The translations under genes and the position numbers were made by a program. Shown here one piece after another: positions 1 to 6,933 of a DNA stretch of 12,357 nucleotides (the first letter of the stretch is position 1; each line of letters opens with the position of its first letter). Below the pieces are notes generated by a model. The model ran no database searches. It worked only from the letters and a program-made list of their open reading frames with translations, and had not been told where the DNA came from. The DNA comes from an uncultured delta proteobacterium (GTDB taxonomy: Bacteria > Desulfobacterota > Syntrophorhabdia > Syntrophorhabdales > Syntrophorhabdaceae): assembly GCA_903872255.1 (NCBI GenBank), contig CAIQJW010000306.1, forward strand, positions 1 through 12,357. Direction: 5' to 3'.

Positions 1-340
1 TGATATCGGATTCGTAGGGTCCTACTACCCGGTACAACGATTCCTCATCGGTATCAAGGTTGACGAGCGTTACGGTGCATCCGAACGCTACCGTCTCTCC
101 ATCGCCTTTCTTGACGTCGACAATTTCCGAATTCCTCAACTGCTCTTCAATTTCGGCTACCCTTTGCTGAAGGAACTGAAACTCTTCCCGGGCGGCATCA
201 TACTCCGCATTTTCTGAAAGGTCTCCGTGTTCGCGCGCTTCCTCGATCGCTTTCAGGATCTGCGGGCGCTTGACGCTCAGCATGTTCTCATGCTCTTTTT
301 TTAATGCTTCGTGCCCTTCCCTGGTAATTGGTACCTTCAT
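1..340 (-). CDS. greA: Transcription elongation factor GreA (N-terminal part)
   Basis: GreA enters the secondary channel of RNA polymerase and stimulates cleavage of backtracked transcripts. Reading the minus strand from the ATG at 340-338 gives 113 residues before the window ends; GreA is usually about 158, so roughly 45 C-terminal residues lie outside. The start MKVPITREGHEALKKE is typical. The coiled-coil tip carries EAREHGDLSENAEYDAARE at residues 34-52, with the conserved acidic pair D40 and E43 (D41 and E44 in E. coli). From about residue 78 the FKBP-like C-terminal domain begins. A GGAG lies 7 bases upstream of the ATG, which supports this start. The gene is divergent from the mraZ operon and shares only the intergenic region with it. 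GreB is a possible relative, but the sequence fits GreA better. Confidence 0.95.
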   Translation of the reverse strand, partial: MKVPITREGHEALKKEHENMLSVKRPQILKAIEEAREHGDLSENAEYDAAREEFQFLQQRVAEIEEQLRNSEIVDVKKGDGETVAFGCTVTLVNLDTDEESLYRVVGPYESDI

Positions 341-370
341 TGCCGCTCCGGTTATATTCGATGGAGTAAA

Positions 371-399
371 AGATTACCTGAGGCGGGACAAATTATCAA
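371..399 (-). promoter_or_regulatory. Possible greA promoter
   Basis: On the minus strand TTGATA (399-394) and TAATCT (376-371) are separated by exactly 17 bases. The -35 matches the sigma70 consensus at five of six positions, but the -10 is weak at three of six. Transcription would start near 364, leaving a leader of about 24 bases before the greA ATG. The position is sensible; the match is only moderate. Confidence 0.35.
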
Positions 400-457
400 C
401 AGATTTATGTCAGCATCTCCCTGAACCAGGCCGGCCAGGATAATAAGGTATTATGCA

Positions 458-476
458 CGGCCGGCACTTCCGGCCG
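458..476. repeat. GC-rich inverted repeat between greA and mraZ
   Basis: A perfect 7-bp inverted repeat (CGGCCGG, 5-base loop, CCGGCCG) lies between the two divergent promoters. No T-run follows on either strand, so it does not look like an intrinsic terminator. A related palindrome, GGCCGGCC, sits at 429-436 and could pair alternatively with the right arm. The role is unknown; a protein-binding palindrome or a dispersed GC-rich repeat are both possible. Confidence 0.5.
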
Positions 477-513
477 AACCGGGCGGCGATATTGATAAAT
501 CATGAAAAAATCC

Positions 514-542
514 TTGACAAGATATTGACTTACCAGTATAAC
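514..542 (+). promoter_or_regulatory. Sigma70-type promoter of the mraZ operon
   Basis: A perfect -35 box TTGACA (514-519) is followed after 17 bases by TATAAC (537-542), a five-of-six match to the -10 consensus. An A-run at 505-510 just upstream could help as an UP-like element. Initiation is expected near 548-550, about 30 bases before the mraZ start codon. No comparably good promoter is obvious between the genes that follow, so this is the likely main promoter of the cluster. Confidence 0.85.
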
Positions 543-547
543 TGACT

Positions 548-574
548 AAAGTGGTAAAAGGTGTAAAAAGGTGG
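548..574 (+). promoter_or_regulatory. Probable MraZ operator: three 10-bp-phased direct repeats
   Basis: Three heptamers, AAAGTGG (548-554), AAGGTGT (558-564) and AAGGTGG (568-574), are spaced by exactly 3 bases, giving a 10-bp period on one face of the helix. MraZ proteins are known to bind tandem repeats at their own promoters (TGGG repeats with 5-base spacers in E. coli; AAAGTG-type repeats with 3-base spacers in Mollicutes), and this array closely matches the second form. Its first copy lies at the predicted transcription start and the last runs into the ribosome binding site, so bound MraZ should block initiation or escape. Binding is inferred from pattern and position. Confidence 0.75.
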
Positions 575-578
575 GAGA

Positions 579-1019
579 TTGTTCGCAGGACGATACGAAT
601 ATTCGATCGATGACAAAAGCAGAGTGAGCATCCCGGCGAAATTCAGGGAAGCCCTTTCCTCAAGTGCCGACTCCCGGCTCATTCTTACTAATCTCGACGG
701 CTGTATAGTGGCGTATCCCTACCAGGAATGGCTCAATATTCAGGACAAAGTCTCCGCCTCGGGGCCTATGCGAAAAGAAACACGGGCATTCCTGCGCTAT
801 TTTTATTCCGGTGCGACCGAGTGTACGCTTGATAAATTGGGAAGGATACTCATCCCCCAGGCGCTCAAGACAGATGCGCATATCCAGAAGAACGTCGTCA
901 TAGTCGGTGTCGGAAAGAAAATAGAGGTATGGGCGAAGGAAAAATGGGAGGAACTGGTACGACTGGCCACTGCCGATCCTGATCAGATAGCTGATATCGT
1001 ATCGGAACTCGGTCTTTGA
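579..1019 (+). CDS. mraZ: Transcriptional regulator MraZ
   Basis: MraZ is a ring-forming DNA-binding protein and, in characterised bacteria, a regulator of its own dcw operon. The 146-residue product has the family length and two AbrB/MraZ half-domains: residues about 5-50 with DDKSRVSIPAKFR at 11-23, and about 78-120 with DKLGRILIP at 85-93. Each has the conserved DxxxR motif (D11/R15 and D85/R89). The first copy has S14 where glycine is usual. The start is a TTG at 579: an in-frame stop at 564-566 leaves no earlier start, and the opening MFAGRYEY fits the family. The purine-rich GGGAG lies only one base before the TTG; a looser AAGG at 568-571 gives better spacing. The stop overlaps the start of rsmH. 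Confidence 0.95.
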   Translation: MFAGRYEYSIDDKSRVSIPAKFREALSSSADSRLILTNLDGCIVAYPYQEWLNIQDKVSASGPMRKETRAFLRYFYSGATECTLDKLGRILIPQALKTDAHIQKNVVIVGVGKKIEVWAKEKWEELVRLATADPDQIADIVSELGL

Positions 1020-1885
1020 GCGGCCGGGAACATGTCTCAGTTCTTTTCCAGGAAGTACTTGACAACCTGATCAGCACCGAAAGCGGAATATTTGTCGATG
1101 CAACAGTCGGCGCAGCGGGACACGCGCTAGGTTTGCTGAGCAGAAACAGAAAATTACATTTAATTGGCATTGATAGAGATCAGGAAGCGTTGGAACGGGC
1201 GCACAAGGCACTTGAAGCATATAGCGACCGGATCACTTTACTGAGAGGCAACTTCGGGGACATGGAGGGATTGCTCCACAGTGCAGGGGTGAAATCTATT
1301 GACGGGGCCCTCTTTGACCTCGGTATCTCAAGCTATCAGTTGGAAAGCGGCAGGGGATTCAGCTTTAACGATGACGAGGAACTCGATATGAGGATGGACA
1401 GGAAACAGGATCTTACCGCATACGATATCGTCAATTCCTACCGCCAGGATGAAATAGCACGGATCCTTTATGAATATGGAGAAGAATGGCAATCGCGCAA
1501 AATTGCAAAGGCCATTTTTGAAAGCCGGAAAAAGGTCCGGATACGGACGGGGCTCGAACTGGCCGGCATAATCGCCTCCGTGAAGAAGCGGACCGGCAAG
1601 ATACACCCTGCCACAAAGGCTTTTCAGGCCTTGAGGATCGCCGTAAACGATGAACTGCTAAGCCTGGTGAAAGGACTTGATGGTGCGATAGACCTTCTGT
1701 CGCCCGGGTCGAGAATAGGCGTGATAACGTTTCATTCCCTGGAGGACCGGATCGTTAAAGAGCGCTTCCGCAATGATGAGGTACTAACAGTAGTAACCCG
1801 TAAACCTGTTAAGCCGGGGTTCGACGAGACCCGGGCAAATCCGCGGTCACGCAGCGCCAAACTGCGTATCGCACAGAAAAAATAG
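1016..1885 (+). CDS. rsmH: 16S rRNA (cytosine1402-N4)-methyltransferase RsmH (MraW)
   Basis: RsmH transfers a methyl group from S-adenosylmethionine to N4 of C1402 in the decoding centre of 16S rRNA. The 289-residue protein shows the AdoMet-binding loop VDATVGAAGHA at 27-37 (usually VDGTxGxGGH), GIDRDQEALERA at 51-62, DLGISSYQLE at 101-110, RGFSF at 113-117, LDMRMD at 123-128, YEYGEEWQSRKIAKAI at 152-167, HPATKAFQALRIAVNDEL at 197-214, FHSLEDRIVK at 239-248, and a typical C-terminal RSRSAKLR. The TTG start (1016-1018) overlaps the mraZ stop by 4 bases. No ATG or GTG lies in frame nearby, and family similarity begins at EHVSVLFQEVL, so TTG is the best choice and translation is probably coupled to mraZ. 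Confidence 0.95.
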   Translation: MSGREHVSVLFQEVLDNLISTESGIFVDATVGAAGHALGLLSRNRKLHLIGIDRDQEALERAHKALEAYSDRITLLRGNFGDMEGLLHSAGVKSIDGALFDLGISSYQLESGRGFSFNDDEELDMRMDRKQDLTAYDIVNSYRQDEIARILYEYGEEWQSRKIAKAIFESRKKVRIRTGLELAGIIASVKKRTGKIHPATKAFQALRIAVNDELLSLVKGLDGAIDLLSPGSRIGVITFHSLEDRIVKERFRNDEVLTVVTRKPVKPGFDETRANPRSRSAKLRIAQKK

Positions 1886-1897
1886 TGGGGGTGCATC

Positions 1898-2212
1898 ATG
1901 ATGTACAGGCCGAGAAAGATATATGTAGATACCTCGGGGGACAAACTGTTCGATGGCCTTCGGCCCATTATTTTCCTGGGATTCATGATCGCATTTGTCA
2001 TCATTGTCAGCTGCCTTCTCGTAAATGCCCACGGTCGGGCGCGCCAGGACCTTATCGAAACCCTGACATTGGAACGGCAGTTACGGGATACGCACCAGAA
2101 ATTGGCGTCCGACATGGCGGGTGTTACCCAGTCACGGCTTCTTACCTTAAAGGCTAAAGAAAGGCTCGGTCTTACAAAACCTAAGGATGAAGAGGTTCTC
2201 GTCTTGAAATGA
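1898..2212 (+). CDS. ftsL: Cell division protein FtsL
   Basis: This 104-residue bitopic protein has the FtsL layout: a short cytoplasmic N-terminus, one membrane helix at about 23-42, and a periplasmic heptad-like region at about 46-88 that ends in LKAKERLGLTKPKDEEV, resembling the 'A-RLGL-P-EV' ending of many FtsL proteins. FtsL forms a coiled coil with FtsB, recruits late divisome proteins, and activates FtsWI. The start is the ATG at 1898 after a G-rich GTGGGGGTG; a second ATG follows directly. It sits between rsmH (12-base gap) and the ftsI-position gene (4-base ATGA overlap), the standard place for ftsL. FtsL is poorly conserved, so the call rests on topology, ending and position together. 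Confidence 0.82.
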   Translation: MMYRPRKIYVDTSGDKLFDGLRPIIFLGFMIAFVIIVSCLLVNAHGRARQDLIETLTLERQLRDTHQKLASDMAGVTQSRLLTLKAKERLGLTKPKDEEVLVLK

Positions 2213-3060
2213 ACAAACAGGAGATCAGGAAAGCCTTCATTGTATGCACATTTATCGGACTCATGTATGCAGGGATTGCATTCAATGTTCAGGACCGGTT
2301 CTCCATGAAGAGAACGTCGGGGCCGGTGCACACCAAGACCCCACGGAGCCTCAGTGTTGCCGCGCCGCAGCCAAAATCAGATCCGGCACCCCAGAAACAG
2401 GCCCTGACCGCAGACAATAAAGCCGGTATAGAACCTTCATTCCTGGTCGCGGTCCCCATCGTTGCTTTTGCAATAAAGGAAGGCCTTATAGAAAAAGATG
2501 GAATGATCGTTGTTCAGAAAAATGACGATGATGCCTCGCCTGTCTATTTGAAAAAACCCGTAGATATACTGAAAGACAAGGACAAGGACGGCTTGAGGGC
2601 CATCTCCCGCATCATCGGGAAAAAGAATATCGAGATCTTTTTAAGCAGGCAAGGTGTGAAACTTCCTGACAAATCCCTATCGGTTGATACCATAAGCGGG
2701 ACCGGTTACATTATTGACAAGAATTTGCTTGTCAATATGTACAACCAGTACGTCGGTGAAGGTTTCGTCACCCTCATGCCTTATGCCTCTGGCGGTTTTG
2801 AAGTCTCAAGTAAAAATAACGGGTTCCAAATCAATGCGGTCCGGAATGAAAGAAGTCTGCATAACGCGGAGGGCAGTGCCGCGTTCTCAATGCCGGACCT
2901 CTCGGGACTTTCCATGAAAGCGGCCCTCGACAGGATATCATCGAAGGCCCGGGTTAAGATCCACGGTTCGGGTATCGTAGTCGACCAATTCCCCAAACCC
3001 AAGGAACAAGTTGGAAAAGAGACCCGGTGCATTCTTTACGGGAGGTCATACCAAAAGTGA
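2209..3060 (+). CDS. FtsI-position PASTA protein with a reduced, catalytically dead transpeptidase-like region
   Basis: This 283-residue protein fills the ftsI slot but is less than half the usual length. It has a membrane anchor at about 9-25, a Pro/Lys-rich linker at 40-73, a central region at 74-200, and one C-terminal PASTA domain at about 226-278 (MPDLSGLSMKAALDRIS, then VVDQFPKP). By eye the centre aligns with class B PBP transpeptidases: EPSFLVAVPIVAFAIKEGLI (75-94) with the SxxK helix, though there is no serine-lysine pair at the active-site position; AISRIIGKKNIEIFLSRQGV (131-150) with the region after SxN; and GTGYIIDKNLLVNMYNQYVG (164-183) with the conserved helix before KTG. No SxN or KTG is seen, and the pedestal domain is absent. 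The frame is open and overlaps ftsL and murE by 4 bases each, so it looks maintained rather than decaying. The PASTA call is firm; descent from FtsI is inferred. Confidence 0.7.
   Translation: MNKQEIRKAFIVCTFIGLMYAGIAFNVQDRFSMKRTSGPVHTKTPRSLSVAAPQPKSDPAPQKQALTADNKAGIEPSFLVAVPIVAFAIKEGLIEKDGMIVVQKNDDDASPVYLKKPVDILKDKDKDGLRAISRIIGKKNIEIFLSRQGVKLPDKSLSVDTISGTGYIIDKNLLVNMYNQYVGEGFVTLMPYASGGFEVSSKNNGFQINAVRNERSLHNAEGSAAFSMPDLSGLSMKAALDRISSKARVKIHGSGIVVDQFPKPKEQVGKETRCILYGRSYQK
3040..3046 (+). promoter_or_regulatory. Ribosome binding site that sets the murE start
   Basis: GGGAGGT ends 10 bases before the GTG at 3057. Its position favours 3057 over the in-frame GTG at 3027, which lies upstream of this site and has no comparable purine-rich sequence in front of it. 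The site is inside the end of the preceding PASTA-protein gene. Confidence 0.7.
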
Positions 3061-4508
3061 AACTCGGCAATATAATAAAGGGGTTGGATACGATAAGCAT
3101 CCGGGGAAATACCTCTTGCGAAATAACGGGCATTACGAAAGATTCACGCAACGTGTCGGAAGGTTTTCTTTTTTTCGTGACGTCCGCGAGCTGCGCATAT
3201 ATTGAAGATGCATTCAAACGGGGCGCCCGGGCAGTAGTGACCGATGGCGAGATCAACGAGCCATTCGTATGCGTCGTTCGTGTCGGGGACATCATGAAGG
3301 CCCTGGGACAGGCTGCGGCGAACTTTTACCGCCATCCTTCGCGCAGGGCGCATATCACCGGGATCACCGGAACGAACGGCAAGACGACGACGACATATCT
3401 TATCGAATCGATATTCCGTTCAGCCGGAAAAGAACCCGGGGTGATCGGCACCATCTCATACCGCTATGCCGGAAAAACCTTTAAAGCGGCCAACACCACC
3501 CCAGGGGCAAGCGAAATTAACGGCCTCTTAAGCGACATGGTCAATACCGGCATCAGCCATATTGTCATGGAAGCCTCGTCCCATGCGCTCGATCAGGCGC
3601 GGGTCGAAGGTGTCGATTTTGATGTTGCGATATTTACGAACCTTACGCATGACCACCTGGATTATCATGGTACTTTCGAGAATTACGGGGCATCGAAAAA
3701 ACTCCTTTTCGAAGATTACCTGGCACGAAGCAGCAAGAAGAAAAGATATGCCATCATGAATATTGACGATCCCTCGATAAGGGATTTCACTATAGCCGCG
3801 CCTGTAACAATGTTCTCCTACAGTACGCGGGGCTTTGCCGATGCCTTTCTTTCGGAATACTCCGAAAGTATAGATGGCCTGACCCTCACCATAAACCTGC
3901 CGGGGAGAAAGATCCCTATCGTCTCACCTTTAATTGGCATGTTCAATGCCTCCAACATCCTTGCCGCAGCATTGTCAGGCTACGCGACGGGCATATCGCA
4001 CCGCGCGATCAAAGAGGGTATCGAGCGCTTAAGGGGCGTTCCGGGAAGATTGGAACGAGTGGCTAACGACAGGGGCATTTCAGTATTTGTGGACTATGCT
4101 CATACCCCGGACGCCATCAAGAACGTGCTTTCACTTCTTGGGCAACTCACGAAGGGAAAGCTTATCGTCGTTTTCGGATGCGGGGGGATGAGGGACGCCG
4201 CGAAAAGGCCCATAATGGGTGCGCTGGCTTCCCGTCTTGCGGATGAGGTGATTATCACATCGGATAATCCGCGGAACGAAAACCCGGCGCAGATCATCGC
4301 CGATATCACGCGGGGGGTCGAAGGAAAAAGGTTGAGGATCATCGAAGACCGCCGCGAAGCTATCTTCGAGGGCATCCGCGCGGCCGGGCCTGACGATGTC
4401 GTGCTCGTGGCGGGCAAGGGGCATGAGGACTATCAGATCGTGGGGGACAGCATCCTGCATTTCAGCGACCGTGAAGTTGTCGAGGAGTATTTTCATGTGG
4501 CGACTTGA
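3057..4508 (+). CDS. murE: UDP-MurNAc-L-Ala-D-Glu:meso-diaminopimelate ligase MurE
   Basis: MurE is the cytoplasmic ATP-dependent ligase that adds the third stem-peptide residue. The 483-residue product has the normal length, with the P-loop TGTNGKTTT at 104-112, NTTPGASE at 146-153, EASSHALDQ at 172-180, THDHLDYHGT at 197-206, the likely carbamylated lysine K214 in NYGASKK, DYAHTPDA at 346-353, GCGGMRDAAKRP at 374-385, and GKGHEDYQ at 453-460. DNPR at 403-406 is the known signature for meso-diaminopimelate selection rather than lysine. GCGG is followed by M378 where aspartate is more usual. The chosen GTG (3057) overlaps the previous stop as GTGA and opens with the typical MKLGNIIKGL; a start at 3027 would add ten residues without family support. 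The 3' end overlaps murF by 14 bases. Confidence 0.96.
   Translation: MKLGNIIKGLDTISIRGNTSCEITGITKDSRNVSEGFLFFVTSASCAYIEDAFKRGARAVVTDGEINEPFVCVVRVGDIMKALGQAAANFYRHPSRRAHITGITGTNGKTTTTYLIESIFRSAGKEPGVIGTISYRYAGKTFKAANTTPGASEINGLLSDMVNTGISHIVMEASSHALDQARVEGVDFDVAIFTNLTHDHLDYHGTFENYGASKKLLFEDYLARSSKKKRYAIMNIDDPSIRDFTIAAPVTMFSYSTRGFADAFLSEYSESIDGLTLTINLPGRKIPIVSPLIGMFNASNILAAALSGYATGISHRAIKEGIERLRGVPGRLERVANDRGISVFVDYAHTPDAIKNVLSLLGQLTKGKLIVVFGCGGMRDAAKRPIMGALASRLADEVIITSDNPRNENPAQIIADITRGVEGKRLRIIEDRREAIFEGIRAAGPDDVVLVAGKGHEDYQIVGDSILHFSDREVVEEYFHVAT
4482..4487 (+). promoter_or_regulatory. Ribosome binding site of murF
   Basis: GAGGAG lies 7 bases before the ATG at 4495 and within the last codons of murE. 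It decides the murF start: an in-frame ATG at 4396 would add 33 residues copied from the middle of murE's coding region and has no MurF similarity. Confidence 0.75.
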
Positions 4509-5856
4509 AGATATAGTCACGGCGGCAAAGGGCACGGTCCTGAAAAAGGACAGGGATGTCTTTACGGACATTTCCACGAATTCCCGCACGACGAGGGAAG
4601 GCGAACTGTTCATCCCCATCGTGGGCAAGTCTTTTGACGGCCATTCGTTTATCGAACAGGCGCTGAAGATGTCCCGCGGCGGGACTCTCTGCAGAAACGA
4701 CTATCCGGCATCCCTTGCCGATGTCCCGGGAACTATCATCCTTGTTGAAGACACGAACCAGGCCCTTCTCGATATTGCTAAGTTCAAGAGGGAAGGCCTT
4801 TTCGGGAAATTCATCTCCATAACGGGGAGCAACGGCAAGACAACGACCAAAGAGATCCTCGCGGGCATGCTGAAAAAGAAATTTGATGTTCATTACAACG
4901 AGAAGAACCTGAACAACCTGATCGGCGTACCCTTAAGTATTCTGGCGATTACTGGCGAACCCGACGTGTCTATCATGGAGTTGGGTACCAATATGCCCGG
5001 GGAGATAAAGAAGCTCGCGATAACCACCAATCCCGATATTGCCCTTATCACCAATGTCCATGCGTCGCACCTCGAAGGGCTTGAATCGCTCGAGGGGGTC
5101 CTTGAAGAAAAACTTGATCTTTTCCGGTACACGAGACCCCACGGGAAGATCCTTGTAAACATCGACGATCCAGGCATTGCCGCGCGGTACCGGCAAACGG
5201 GGCATGCCGCGGTCACATTCGGCATTCAAAATGATGCGTACTACCGACTGCGGGTCATACGCGACCTCGGCTGGGAGGGGTCTGTTATATCCATAATATC
5301 CCCTGCCGGTACGATAGAAGCACGGACTTCGCTGCTCGGCCGTCACAATTATTATAATCTGCTGGCCGCGGCAACCACAGCTTCTATCATGGGCGTCGAC
5401 CACTCCTTGATCGCCCGGGCTATCGAGGAGTTCACTTCATACGACAAGCGCCTTCAACCCATCGAAAGCTCTCGCGGGTTTATCATAATAGACGATACCT
5501 ACAATGCGAACCCTTCATCCATGCAATGGGCCATTAAGACGCTGAGCGATCTGCCGTCACACGGCAAAAAGGTGGTCGTGCTGGGCGGAATGAAAGAACT
5601 GGGAAAGGACAGCACCTTCTATCACGGGGAAATGGGTAAATTCCTTAAGAACATGAGTGATATCGCTCTGATCACCCTATTTGGCGAAGAGACCGAGGAC
5701 ACCTTTTCCGAACTTGGCAACGGGCGGACTGTGCATTTCAATGACAAAGGACAGCTTATTGCGTACCTCAGTTCGCATCTCGGCCCGGGCGATACCGTCC
5801 TCGTCAAGGGATCACGGGCATTTAAGATGGAAGAAATAGTGGAGGCCCTGAAGTAA
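4495..5856 (+). CDS. murF: UDP-MurNAc-tripeptide:D-alanyl-D-alanine ligase MurF
   Basis: MurF adds D-Ala-D-Ala to UDP-MurNAc-tripeptide, the last cytoplasmic step to the nucleotide-linked pentapeptide. The 453-residue product, starting MWRLEDIVTAAKG, matches the family length (452 in E. coli). The N-terminal domain has DISTNSR at 25-31 and GELFIPIVG at 36-44. The central ATPase has ITGSNGKTTTK at 109-119, NEKNLNNLIGVP at 135-146, and MELGTNMPGEI at 161-171. The C-terminal domain has DDTYNANPSSM at 333-343, LGGMKELG at 363-370, and VKGSRAFKME at 437-446. TYNANP is a good MurF-specific motif. Its start lies 14 bases inside murE, and its stop shares one base with the mraY start (TAATG). Confidence 0.96.
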   Translation: MWRLEDIVTAAKGTVLKKDRDVFTDISTNSRTTREGELFIPIVGKSFDGHSFIEQALKMSRGGTLCRNDYPASLADVPGTIILVEDTNQALLDIAKFKREGLFGKFISITGSNGKTTTKEILAGMLKKKFDVHYNEKNLNNLIGVPLSILAITGEPDVSIMELGTNMPGEIKKLAITTNPDIALITNVHASHLEGLESLEGVLEEKLDLFRYTRPHGKILVNIDDPGIAARYRQTGHAAVTFGIQNDAYYRLRVIRDLGWEGSVISIISPAGTIEARTSLLGRHNYYNLLAAATTASIMGVDHSLIARAIEEFTSYDKRLQPIESSRGFIIIDDTYNANPSSMQWAIKTLSDLPSHGKKVVVLGGMKELGKDSTFYHGEMGKFLKNMSDIALITLFGEETEDTFSELGNGRTVHFNDKGQLIAYLSSHLGPGDTVLVKGSRAFKMEEIVEALK

Positions 5857-6932
5857 TGCTGTATTACCTGCTCTACCAACTGCATACAAAGATCACGGCA
5901 TTCAATGTCTTTCGCTATATAACGTTCAGGGCCGTTCTTGCCATATTGTCGGCCCTTATCATCAGTTTTATCCTTACACCCCATGTTATCCGGAAATTCC
6001 ATGAATGGAAGATAAGCAGCGGCAAACGCGAGGATGTTCCCGACAGTCACGAGGCAAAGAAAGAGACCCCGACGATGGGCGGGTTCGTTATTCTCATTGC
6101 AACGCTTATACCGACGCTCCTGTGGGCGGATCTCAACAATTACTATATATGGGTGGTCATCTTCTCCTTCCTGTCGTTCGGGATCATCGGATTTATGGAC
6201 GATGTCAAGAAGCTTCGCGGGATAAGCGGGAAAGGCATAACCGGACGGACAAAGCTGTCGTTGCAGTTGTTGTTCGCGGCCTGCATCGGCGCGATGATAT
6301 TCTTCAAGTTCGGCTTCAATACGCAGTTTACCATACCCTTCTTCAAGAACCTGCGTCCCGATCTCGGGGTTTTCTATATTGCCCTGTGCGTCTTCATGAT
6401 CGCGGGGACATCGAACGCCGTGAACCTGACCGACGGACTTGACGGTCTTGCGATCGGGCCGGTCCTTACGGTTTGCACGACCTTCATGATATTCTGCTAT
6501 CTCGTGGGAAACGCGATATTCTCGCAGTATCTCCAGATATTTTTCGTTAAGGGCGCCGGAGAGCTCACCGTCCTGTGCGGCGCCATGCTCGGGGCCGGTA
6601 TCGGATTTCTCTGGTATAACGCCCACCCTGCAGAGCTCTTTATGGGTGATACGGGGTCTCTGTCGCTCGGCGCTGCGCTTGCCACTATCGCTGTCATTAT
6701 CAAACAGGAATTCCTTCTCGTCATCGCAGGCGGGATATTTGTTCTCGAGACCCTGTCCGTCATTATCCAGGTCTATTCGTTCAAGCTCCGGGGAAAAAGG
6801 GTTTTCAGGATGGCGCCCATCCACCATCACTTCGAGCTTAAGGGATGGAATGAGGAAAAGATAGTCGTCCGGTTCTGGATCATATCGGTGATCCTTGCAC
6901 TCCTGGCTATGAGCACGCTGAAACTGAGGTAA
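5856..6932 (+). CDS. mraY: Phospho-N-acetylmuramoyl-pentapeptide transferase MraY
   Basis: MraY is the integral membrane enzyme that moves phospho-MurNAc-pentapeptide from UDP to undecaprenyl phosphate, making lipid I. The 358-residue product is near the E. coli length of 360 and strongly hydrophobic, consistent with the ten-helix fold. Catalytic and binding motifs are complete: KKETPTMGG at 68-76, DDVKK at 115-119, NAVNLTDGLDGLA at 187-199, NAHPAELFMGDTGS at 255-268, and MAPIHHHFE at 319-327, which includes the triple histidine. The ATG overlaps the last base of the murF stop, and murD follows one base after its own stop. Its place between murF and murD is the classic one. Confidence 0.97.
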   Translation: MLYYLLYQLHTKITAFNVFRYITFRAVLAILSALIISFILTPHVIRKFHEWKISSGKREDVPDSHEAKKETPTMGGFVILIATLIPTLLWADLNNYYIWVVIFSFLSFGIIGFMDDVKKLRGISGKGITGRTKLSLQLLFAACIGAMIFFKFGFNTQFTIPFFKNLRPDLGVFYIALCVFMIAGTSNAVNLTDGLDGLAIGPVLTVCTTFMIFCYLVGNAIFSQYLQIFFVKGAGELTVLCGAMLGAGIGFLWYNAHPAELFMGDTGSLSLGAALATIAVIIKQEFLLVIAGGIFVLETLSVIIQVYSFKLRGKRVFRMAPIHHHFELKGWNEEKIVVRFWIISVILALLAMSTLKLR

Positions 6933-6933
6933 A

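Noticed and set aside
458..476. Hairpin as an intrinsic terminator
   Set aside because: No T-run follows on either strand, and the two flanking genes are divergent, so no transcript needs to end here.
502..528. Eight-codon leader ORF (MKKSLTRY) before mraZ
   Set aside because: It lies upstream of the predicted transcription start and contains the -35 box, so it would not be in the mRNA.
1732..2331. Open frame of 199 codons on the minus strand over rsmH, ftsL and the next gene
   Set aside because: It crosses three plus-strand genes with family support; the translation is Arg/Ser-rich and resembles no known family.
3027..3056. Earlier GTG start for murE
   Set aside because: The ten extra residues do not resemble MurE, and the strong GGGAGGT lies downstream of this GTG and serves the GTG at 3057.
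2209..3060. Frameshifted or pseudogenised ordinary ftsI
   Set aside because: The frame is open throughout, and no transpeptidase motifs appear in the other frames of this 852-base stretch; the missing parts are absent, not shifted.
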